From NCBI GenBank assembly GCA_930979925.1, contig CAKNIB010000003.1:64031-98179 (forward strand): 34,149 nucleotides of DNA, given 5' to 3'. The stretch's first letter is position 1. Each line of letters starts with the position of its first letter. The position numbers were made by a program, and so were the translations under genes. Below the pieces are notes generated by a model. That model searched no databases, was not told the DNA's origin, and saw only the letters and a list, made by a program, of their open reading frames with translations. The DNA comes from an uncultured Clostridia bacterium (GTDB lineage Bacteria > Bacillota > Clostridia > Christensenellales > UBA1242). Positions 24,331 through 30,050 of the stretch are shown one piece after another.

Positions 24331-25443
24331 ATGGAGCATCTAACACTTTATAGAAAATACCGACCTAAAACCTTTGAAGATGTCATCGGGCAGGAGCATA
24401 TTACGCGGGCATTGCAAAATCAGATAGCCAGCGGTAAGATTTCTCATGCCTACCTTTTTACCGGCTCAAGAGGTATTGGCAAAACCTCGGTCGCAAGGAT
24501 ATTTGCAAGGGCGGTCAATTGCGAGCATAATGAAAACGGCTCGCCGTGTGGTAAATGTGACACCTGCAAGCGCCTAGAGAACGAAAGCGACATAAATATA
24601 ATTGAAATAGACGCCGCATCCAATAACCGCGTCGACGATGTTCGAGAAATACGCGAAAAGGTCAAATTTCTGCCAGTCGGAACAAAGTATAAGGTCTATA
24701 TTATAGACGAGGTGCACATGCTCACCGACAGCGCCTTCAATGCCCTTTTAAAAACGCTTGAAGAGCCACCTTCTCATGTTATCTTTATTTTGGCAACGAC
24801 AGAAGCGCACAAACTGCCAGCAACCATACTTTCACGTTGCACTCGATTTGACTTTAGACTTGTTTCTGTTGAGAAGTTAACAAAGCTACTACAAAACATT
24901 TTTGACAAAGAGGGCATAGAATATGAGGTAGAAGCTCTTCGCCTAATTGCAAGCGCGGGCGAGGGTAGCGTGCGAGATACCCTTTCAATAGCCGACTGCA
25001 TTGTTGCCTATTCTGAGGACAAGGCGACCAAAGAAAGCGTGCAAAAGGTGCTAGGCACAACCGACTATGACCTACTAATTAGGTATTTTGACCTATTGCG
25101 AGATAAAAACATTGGCGGAATACTAGAGTTTGCAAACGAGATTGATAGCTCTGGTAAAAACATATCAGTTTTTGTCAAAGAGCTTTCAAAACACGCAAGA
25201 AATCTTTTGATTTGCAAGTCTTGTCATAATCCAAATGACATATTAAACGCACCGCAAGAAGCGTTTGACAAACTCATGGCGCAGAGCGAGAGCTTTGACG
25301 AGCGCATTCTTGTAAGATATATGCAGGTGCTAGGTGGGGCTGAAAACGAGCTCCGATATACTCTCTCTCCAAGACTGCTTTTAGAGACCCTATCTCTGTC
25401 AGTTATGGAAGGAGATACTAGCGAAGTTGCAAAAAAAAACTGA
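24331..25443 (+). CDS. dnaX: DNA polymerase III clamp-loader subunit DnaX, gamma-length product
   Basis: The zero-frame product is 370 residues, the length expected for a gamma form. It contains the AAA+ ATPase of the clamp loader: the opening LYRKYRPKTFEDVIGQEHI, Walker A GSRGIGKTS (about 46-54), a zinc-binding Cys set (CEHNENGSPCGKCDTC, about 64-79), Walker B IIDEVHML (about 126-133) and the sensor 1/SRC region TILSRCTRFDF. The frame ends GCA AAA AAA AAC TGA at an A9 run. The missing tau part continues in the -1 frame. First gene of a dnaX-ybaB-recR operon; starts at ATG 24331 behind AAGGAGAG. Confidence 0.95.
   Translation: MEHLTLYRKYRPKTFEDVIGQEHITRALQNQIASGKISHAYLFTGSRGIGKTSVARIFARAVNCEHNENGSPCGKCDTCKRLENESDINIIEIDAASNNRVDDVREIREKVKFLPVGTKYKVYIIDEVHMLTDSAFNALLKTLEEPPSHVIFILATTEAHKLPATILSRCTRFDFRLVSVEKLTKLLQNIFDKEGIEYEVEALRLIASAGEGSVRDTLSIADCIVAYSEDKATKESVQKVLGTTDYDLLIRYFDLLRDKNIGGILEFANEIDSSGKNISVFVKELSKHARNLLICKSCHNPNDILNAPQEAFDKLMAQSESFDERILVRYMQVLGGAENELRYTLSPRLLLETLSLSVMEGDTSEVAKKN
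25409..25443 (+). promoter_or_regulatory. Probable -1 frameshift or slippage site in dnaX
   Basis: A9 at 25431-25439 is followed by C and then the zero-frame stop TGA (25441-25443). The heptamer A AAA AAC (25434-25440) is in the correct frame for -1 slippage; A AAA AAA at 25431-25437 also fits. AAGGAGA (25409-25415), a Shine-Dalgarno-like sequence, lies 15-18 bases upstream, further than the ~10 in E. coli dnaX. A modest GCAAGC/GCTT-A-GC stem can form just downstream. A9 could instead cause RNA polymerase slippage, as known for Thermus dnaX. Confidence 0.75.
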
Positions 25444-25784
25444 AGTTGCAAGCATATACGGGAACGCTTAGCGCAAAGACCATTTGGGGTAAGATTGTGC
25501 TTTATCTAAAAGAGCACCGCCAAATTGCTCTGCATGTTGCTTGTGGCGATATTACAGATGTTCGGCTTGATGGCGAAAATCTTGTAATCAACATTGAAGA
25601 TGGCATGATGTTAAATCTTTTAACCGAAGGCAAAAGGGAGCTAGAGAGCGCTATTCGCTGGCAGGGACTTGATTTAAACATAGTGATTAATGTAAAAAAG
25701 ATAGAAAAAACTGCCGAAGAGCAGGATATAGAAAAATTAAAACAGATATTTGGTGAAAGCCTTATAATTAAAGGAGGTAGATAA
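25440..25784 (+). CDS. dnaX: DnaX tau-specific C-terminal part, read in the -1 frame
   Basis: This 114-codon segment is open from the A9 tract to TAA at 25782-25784. It reads LKLQAYTGTLSAKTIWGKIV ... FGESLIIKGGR. Such a segment, with W-x-x-I/V-x-x-x-L followed by a small beta domain and an ending near FG-x-x-x-x-I, is typical of the C-terminal part of gamma/tau proteins, which joins the clamp loader to the polymerase and helicase. A -1 shift would give a product of about 484 residues. Independent starts are poor: only TTG at 25446 without a ribosome binding site at usual spacing. I therefore treat it as the tau extension, not a separate gene. Confidence 0.8.
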   Translation: MKLQAYTGTLSAKTIWGKIVLYLKEHRQIALHVACGDITDVRLDGENLVINIEDGMMLNLLTEGKRELESAIRWQGLDLNIVINVKKIEKTAEEQDIEKLKQIFGESLIIKGGR

Positions 25785-26107
25785 TGGCTTATAATAATTT
25801 CGGAGGATTTGGCGGAGGTAACTTAAACAACCTTATGCGCCAGGCACAAAAGATGCAGGAGGAAATGGCAAAAGCTAAACAAGAACTTGAAGAGACCGAG
25901 TTTTCTTCATCAGTTGGTGGCGGCATGGTTGAGGTTAAGATGATGGGTGACCGTTCTTTAAAATCAATCTCCATCAAACCAGAAGTTGTAGACCCTGACG
26001 ATGTTGAAATGCTTGAGGACCTTATCGTTTCTGCAGTCAACGACGTGCTTGGACAAATTTCAAGAAAAGAAAAAGAGGCTATGCCAGCAGTGCCTGGTAT
26101 GTTTTAA
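25784..26107 (+). CDS. ybaB: YbaB/EbfC nucleoid-associated protein
   Basis: A 107-residue protein of the YbaB/EbfC family, a small dimeric DNA-binding protein found between dnaX and recR in most bacteria. Visible features are a Gly/Asn-rich N terminus, the helix LMRQAQKMQEEMAKAKQELEE, and the conserved strand part GGMVEVKMMGDRSLKSISIKPE followed by a second long helix. The ATG shares one base with the tau stop codon (TAATG), so it is translationally coupled to ribosomes that have shifted frame. Its ribosome binding site, AAAGGAGG, lies inside the tau frame. Confidence 0.95.
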   Translation: MAYNNFGGFGGGNLNNLMRQAQKMQEEMAKAKQELEETEFSSSVGGGMVEVKMMGDRSLKSISIKPEVVDPDDVEMLEDLIVSAVNDVLGQISRKEKEAMPAVPGMF

Positions 26108-26125
26108 CAAGGCTAAAGTCAGAGT

Positions 26126-26148
26126 GTCTTTAATTTTTGATTAAAGAC
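26126..26148 (+). repeat. Intra-operon hairpin between ybaB and recR
   Basis: GTCTTTAAT (26126-26134) and ATTAAAGAC (26140-26148) form a perfect 9-bp stem. No T tract follows, so it may stabilise or process the mRNA rather than end it. Confidence 0.4.
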
Positions 26149-26172
26149 TAAAAGGCGCTCTTTGGAGAATTT

Positions 26173-26760
26173 ATGCAAGAAGATTTAATTGAAAAACTTA
26201 TCGAACAATTCAGAACTCTTCCTGGCGTTGGATACAAAACAGCCCAACGCTATGCTTTTTCTATTATAGAGGGCAAAGAGGAGCGTGCAAAACGCTTTGC
26301 CTCTGCCATTCTTGAGACTAAAGAGAAGATAGGCTTTTGCAAGGTCTGTGGTAACTTTACCGACCGCGAAGTCTGCTCAATTTGTAGCACGCGTGATAGA
26401 AAAATAGTTTGCGTGGTCACCGAGCCAAAGGATATTATCTCTATGGAGAAAGTAAAGACCTACAACGGCGTCTATCATGTGCTTTTTGGCACAATTAGCC
26501 CGCTTGAGCATAGAGGACCAAATGATATCAAGATAAGAGAACTGCTTTCTCGTGTGCAAGAAGACGGCGTGCAAGAGGTTATCATGGCAACCAACCCAGA
26601 TGTTGAGGGTGATGCAACTGCCATGTATATAGCAAAGTTACTTAAACCACTTGGGGTAAAAGTGACAAGACTTGCACAGGGCGTGTCTATGGGTAGCGAC
26701 CTAGAATATGCCGACGAAGTTACACTTTCAAAAGCACTTGAAGATAGAAAAACACTATAA
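26173..26760 (+). CDS. recR: Recombination mediator RecR
   Basis: A 195-residue protein of usual length that works with RecF and RecO to load RecA on gapped DNA. It shows the N-terminal helix-hairpin-helix ([17 protein letters not shown], about 13-29), a four-Cys zinc site (Cys56, 59, 68 and 71: CKVCGN...CSIC) and the Toprim domain with VVTEPKDI and [17 protein letters not shown]. Last of the dnaX-ybaB-recR cluster. It is followed 21 bp later by argS, which may share the transcript. Confidence 0.97.
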   Translation: MQEDLIEKLIEQFRTLPGVGYKTAQRYAFSIIEGKEERAKRFASAILETKEKIGFCKVCGNFTDREVCSICSTRDRKIVCVVTEPKDIISMEKVKTYNGVYHVLFGTISPLEHRGPNDIKIRELLSRVQEDGVQEVIMATNPDVEGDATAMYIAKLLKPLGVKVTRLAQGVSMGSDLEYADEVTLSKALEDRKTL

Positions 26761-26781
26761 AAACAATACTTAGGAGCAATA

Positions 26782-28542
26782 ATGATTTTTGAAGAAATAG
26801 AAGAGCTACTCAATAATGCTACATCTAAGGCGGGCTATGACGAAAAATTGTCCGTCACCTTTTCTAATATGCCTAAAATGTGCGACTTTCAGTGCAACGA
26901 CTGCTTTTCTCTTGCAAAAAAATATGGTAAAAACCCTTTTGAGATAGCAGAGGATATAGTTAGTAAAATTGAAAACACGCAAGATTTTGTTTTTGAGGTG
27001 GCACGCCCTGCATTTATAAACATTAAATTAACCGACAAAAAACTTTCAGATATAGGAAATGATTATTTGAAAGACCCTCGCGGTGGGCTTGCCATGCATA
27101 CCACTCAGCAAAAGGTATTGCTTGATTATGGCGGAGCAAATGTTGCAAAATCTCTTCACGTAGGACACCTTCGCCCAGCTATTATCGGTGAAAGTTTAAA
27201 AAGGCTTTATAGACTTTTAGGTGACCAGGTTATCTCAGACGTACATTTGGGCGATTGGGGACTTCAAATGGGCTTGACCGAGCTCGAACTTTTTGAAGAG
27301 GGCAAGCTTGACTACTATTTTGGCAAGAGCAAGACGCCCTATCACATCACAATAGAAGATTTAAATTACGCTTATCCTCGTGCTAGTATAAGAAAAAATC
27401 AAGAGGAAGATTTTAGAAAAAAGGCTGAGACCTGGACATATAAAATACAAAACAAAGAGGAGCCATATTATTCAATTTTTAAAGAGTTGCGAGAGCTCTC
27501 TGTCAGCGAAATCAAAAAGAATTATGCAAGTCTTGGCGCTGAGTTTGACCTGTGGTATGGCGAGAGTGATGCCAGCGATTACATACCAGAGGTATTAAAG
27601 ATAATTAAAGATAAAGGTCTTGCACGCGAGAGCGAAGGTGCGCTCGTTGTAGACGTTGCAAGAGAAGGCGAAAACATTCCTCTTCCTAAAAAGGAGGGCG
27701 AGGTCCAACGTTATTCCAATCCTATGCCACCATGTATTATAGAAAAGAGTAATGGCGCCGCACTTTACGCCACAACTGATATTGCAACCATATATATGCG
27801 CAACAAAATGTTTAATAATTTGGGCCGCATTGAGTATGTCACCGACGCAAGACAGCATTTACATTTTACTCAAGTTTTTAGAGTAAGCAAACTTGCAGAA
27901 ATCTCCCCAGAAGAGCAACAGCTTTTGCATATTGGACATGGCACCATGAATGGCAGAGATGGCAAACCTTTTAAGACGCGCTCGGGCGAAACAATTAAAC
28001 TTGAAGACATTATTGAAATGCTTGTAGAAAAGGCGGGCGAGAAACTTAAATCAAATGGGCTTGAGTTTGATCGCGACCTTGCTCTCAAGATAGGTGTTGC
28101 TGCCATGAAGTTTGGCGACCTTATAAATAACGTCGATAAAGATTATGTTTTTGACCTTGATAAGTTTATGGCTTTTGAGGGAAAGACAGGACCATATTTG
28201 CAATACACTGCAGTTCGTATTAATTCTATTTTAAATAAAGTTAAAGACCTCTCGCAAGGTGAGTTTATTGTTGACAATGACGAAGAGCGCGAGATAATTA
28301 GGTGCATTTTAAAACTGAACTCATCATATGAGATTTGCTACAAAAACAAAACCCTTTCACCACTTTGCCTTGCAACCTATAACCTTGCAAGTGCTTTCTC
28401 AAGCTTCTATAATAACTATAATGTTATCAACGAGCAGGACAAAAAGAAACAGGCAAGTTATGTGTCACTTTTAAACCTTGTAAAAAATAAACTCGCTCAG
28501 GCGCTAAATGTGCTTGCTATTGAAGTTCCAGAAAAAATGTAA
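26782..28542 (+). CDS. argS: Arginine--tRNA ligase
   Basis: This 586-residue class I aminoacyl-tRNA synthetase charges tRNA-Arg. It has the N-terminal additional domain typical of arginyl enzymes, then VAKSLHVGHLRPAIIGE with HVGH at 126-129. Further on are FTQVFRVSKL and GRDGKPFKTRSGE, the arginyl-type second signature without a full KMSK, which is normal for many ArgRS. The DALR anticodon-binding domain (QYTAVRINSIL to the C terminus LAQALNVLAIEVPE) ends the protein. The start follows TTAGGAG. It is separated from recR by 21 bp without a terminator. Confidence 0.96.
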   Translation: MIFEEIEELLNNATSKAGYDEKLSVTFSNMPKMCDFQCNDCFSLAKKYGKNPFEIAEDIVSKIENTQDFVFEVARPAFINIKLTDKKLSDIGNDYLKDPRGGLAMHTTQQKVLLDYGGANVAKSLHVGHLRPAIIGESLKRLYRLLGDQVISDVHLGDWGLQMGLTELELFEEGKLDYYFGKSKTPYHITIEDLNYAYPRASIRKNQEEDFRKKAETWTYKIQNKEEPYYSIFKELRELSVSEIKKNYASLGAEFDLWYGESDASDYIPEVLKIIKDKGLARESEGALVVDVAREGENIPLPKKEGEVQRYSNPMPPCIIEKSNGAALYATTDIATIYMRNKMFNNLGRIEYVTDARQHLHFTQVFRVSKLAEISPEEQQLLHIGHGTMNGRDGKPFKTRSGETIKLEDIIEMLVEKAGEKLKSNGLEFDRDLALKIGVAAMKFGDLINNVDKDYVFDLDKFMAFEGKTGPYLQYTAVRINSILNKVKDLSQGEFIVDNDEEREIIRCILKLNSSYEICYKNKTLSPLCLATYNLASAFSSFYNNYNVINEQDKKKQASYVSLLNLVKNKLAQALNVLAIEVPEKM

Positions 28543-28561
28543 AAAATTTTTAAAAAAGGTA

Positions 28562-28590
28562 TTTACAAATTAAAAAAAATATGCTAATAT
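28562..28590 (+). promoter_or_regulatory. Extended -10 promoter of the 51-residue gene
   Basis: TTTACA (28562-28567), 17-bp spacer, TGC-TAATAT with the -10 at 28585-28590 and an extended TG. Confidence 0.65.
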
Positions 28591-28619
28591 AAAGGCAAGT
28601 TAACGGAGGACTATAAATT

Positions 28620-28775
28620 ATGGCAAAAATTAAATACACAATTTCATTAGAAGGAACTGTTATCGCAAATAGTAATAAAATACAGCTTAAAGAAAAATCT
28701 TTAGACGAAAATAATATTGGTCTGCAGAAAAACGACGTGGACAAGACTTCTGAAAACGAAGAAAGAGGAATTTAA
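28620..28775 (+). CDS. Small protein of 51 residues, unknown function
   Basis: ATG at 28620 opens a frame of 51 codons ending TAA at 28775; it starts MAKIKYTISLEGTVIANSNK and ends NEERGI. Support for a real gene comes from its surroundings: an extended -10 promoter at 28562-28590, ribosome binding site GGAGGA (28605-28610), and a clean terminator 4 bp after the stop. The composition (Lys-, Asn- and Glu-rich, no membrane segment, no Cys) suggests a small soluble, partly disordered protein; the N-terminal part could form beta strands. No family is recognised. Confidence 0.75.
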   Translation: MAKIKYTISLEGTVIANSNKIQLKEKSLDENNIGLQKNDVDKTSENEERGI

Positions 28776-28779
28776 TTTT

Positions 28780-28804
28780 GAGGCATTTTGATGCCTCTTT
28801 TTTT
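28780..28804 (+). terminator. Terminator of the 51-residue gene
   Basis: GAGGCAT (28780-28786), loop TTTG, ATGCCTC (28791-28797), T7. Confidence 0.85.
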
Positions 28805-28867
28805 ATTAATTATTTTTACATATTTTTTCAAAATAAATAGAAAATAATAAAAAATTATATAAAAAAT

Positions 28868-28909
28868 AAAAGTGGCATTTTGACTTTTTTTAGTCTGCCA
28901 CTTTTTTTT
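28868..28909 (-). terminator. Terminator of the minus-strand gene, possibly bidirectional
   Basis: AAAAGTGGCA (28868-28877) pairs with TGCCACTTTT (28896-28905), with inner GACT/AGTC pairing (28882-28895). A/T tracts on both sides allow use in either direction. Confidence 0.7.
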
Positions 28910-28920
28910 GTTTACTTTTT

Positions 28921-29502
28921 TTACTCTCTTTCTTCGTCTTCTAACTCTACAGCTTGCTCTTTTATGGTTTCTTCTGGAACTTCCATTTCTTGGTTTGCTT
29001 TGATGTTTTCAAGCTGTTGTTGCAAAACAATTGTAAGCCCTTTATTGTTGAGTACAATTTCATTTTGCACTAACTCCTCTAAAAGAGAGGCTAAATCAAC
29101 GTTTGGATACTTTGTCATGAATTTGTCGAAGATATTTGTATATTTTTCATATATAACAGCCTTTATCTCTTCGTCAGTCATTTGGTCCTTGCAATATTTT
29201 TCAATAAAGTCTTTTTTAAATGAAATATCATGCGCCACAAGTTGTCTAATATATCTTGTCCTTTCATTCTCAGGAAGTTCTCCGGTAAGTTTTTCAAGAC
29301 AAAGAAAAATTCCATTGTCAGTCTTTTTAATTATTCCTGGCGCCGTGTTTCTGATATATCCATGTGCATAAACAGTTGTATTATTGACATCTCTTATTTC
29401 AGTCTCAAGATGCCCGTCACTATTTCTAAAAACGCTTACAACATGAGTATTAGTGCCATACTCAACATGCGTTGAAATTAACTGCTTGTGTCCTTTATCC
29501 AT
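28921..29502 (-). CDS. Acidic soluble protein of unknown function
   Basis: A 193-residue minus-strand protein. I start it at the ATG at 29502-29500, because AAGGGG lies 5-9 bases upstream; an in-frame GTG six bases earlier is less well placed. It begins MDKGHKQLISTHVEYGTNTH, has a beta-rich first third and helices after that, and ends in a strongly acidic tail (ETIKEQAVELEDEERE). There is no signal peptide or membrane helix. A consensus promoter lies directly upstream. The plus-strand frame over the same bases is a shadow. No family is recognised; it is the only credible minus-strand gene here and diverges from the second G8 promoter. Confidence 0.8.
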   Translation of the reverse strand: MDKGHKQLISTHVEYGTNTHVVSVFRNSDGHLETEIRDVNNTTVYAHGYIRNTAPGIIKKTDNGIFLCLEKLTGELPENERTRYIRQLVAHDISFKKDFIEKYCKDQMTDEEIKAVIYEKYTNIFDKFMTKYPNVDLASLLEELVQNEIVLNNKGLTIVLQQQLENIKANQEMEVPEETIKEQAVELEDEERE

Positions 29503-29524
29503 AACCACCCCTTAATACATATTT

Positions 29525-29553
29525 ATTATATCATTTTAAGTTTATTTTGTCAA
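29525..29553 (-). promoter_or_regulatory. Consensus sigma-A promoter of the minus-strand gene
   Basis: Read on the minus strand: TTGACA (29553-29548), 17-bp spacer, TATAAT (29530-29525). This is a perfect match to consensus. Confidence 0.9.
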
Positions 29554-29645
29554 GTACATACAAATGGCCAGAAACCGACTTTTTTAACTTGTCCACCTAC
29601 TTGCCACGACGCGAATATCTATAGTATTACGTTACAACACATAGT

Positions 29646-29654
29646 TTATCCACA
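29646..29654 (+). promoter_or_regulatory. DnaA-box-like 9-mer upstream of the second G8 promoter
   Basis: Exact TTATCCACA, 46 bp upstream of the -35 box, in the same orientation as the box upstream of copy A. Confidence 0.45.
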
Positions 29655-29682
29655 ATTTTCGAAAAATTTTGCCAAACTGCCC

Positions 29683-29728
29683 AAAATGCCGTCATTTTAC
29701 TTGACAAAAAAGTCGGGGGGGGTACAAT
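29683..29728 (+). promoter_or_regulatory. Promoter with G8 spacer tract (copy B), likely phase-variable
   Basis: -35 TTGACA (29701-29706), 16-bp spacer, -10 TACAAT (29723-29728). G8 occupies 29715-29722. From CTTGACA through the G tract to TA the sequence is identical to copy A. An inverted repeat AAAATG/CATTTT (29683-29688, 29693-29698) sits just before the -35 box. The 540 bp between the minus-strand gene and the LRR gene hold this promoter and leader but no credible gene. Confidence 0.7.
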
Positions 29729-29769
29729 AAATTAACTTTTAATAGAAATATACTTTTTATCGCTTTTTT

Positions 29770-29827
29770 AGCCGGTTTTGGGCAAATATGCCCAAAAATG
29801 TGGATAACTGTGGACAGTTATCCACAT
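29770..29827 (+). promoter_or_regulatory. Structured leader with GGGC hairpin and palindromic DnaA boxes (copy B)
   Basis: AGCC starts at 29770, 69 bp from the start of the -35 box, as in copy A. Hairpin TTTTGGGCA/TGCCCAAAA (29776-29797) is followed directly by a perfect palindrome (29798-29827, arms of 14 bp, centre GG) made of TGTGGATAA (29799-29807) and TTATCCACA (29818-29826). In RNA this is a very stable hairpin; in DNA it is an inverted pair of DnaA boxes. Confidence 0.55.
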
Positions 29828-29858
29828 TACAGAAATTGCAAAAAAATTAGCGTCCTTA

Positions 29859-29901
29859 GGGCTTCGCGCCCAAATAAAAACCCTAAAAACTTGAGTTTTT
29901 A
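29859..29901 (+). repeat. Two further leader hairpins
   Basis: GGGC/GCCC with loop TTCGC (29859-29871), then TAAAAAC/GTTTTTA with loop TTGA (29884-29901). Further down, ATGACGGCA occurs twice (about 29939 and 29951). The whole untranslated leader would be about 315 nt. Confidence 0.4.
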
Positions 29902-30050
29902 TCAACAATGAAAAGAAAAATAAAAAAACTTAAAAATTATGACGGCAAAATGACGGCATGTAAATTACATTTAAAAACAAAAGTGCTACAATCAAGTAAA
30001 ACTAGGTATTTTATACAATAAAAAACAAATAATAAACATAGGAGAAAAGT

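Noticed and set aside
25446..25784. A separate 112-residue gene starting at TTG downstream of dnaX.
   Set aside because: There is no proper ribosome binding site at this TTG, the frame is open back to the A9 tract, and the protein sequence fits the tau C terminus.
28880..29371. A plus-strand frame of 163 codons antisense to the acidic protein gene.
   Set aside because: It is the mirror of Glu/Lys-rich codons, which read as Ser/Phe on the other strand. The minus-strand gene has a consensus promoter and ribosome binding site.
29488..29730. A plus-strand frame of 80 codons ending in the G8 promoter.
   Set aside because: It covers the divergent promoter and the G8 promoter, and no ribosome binding site is seen.
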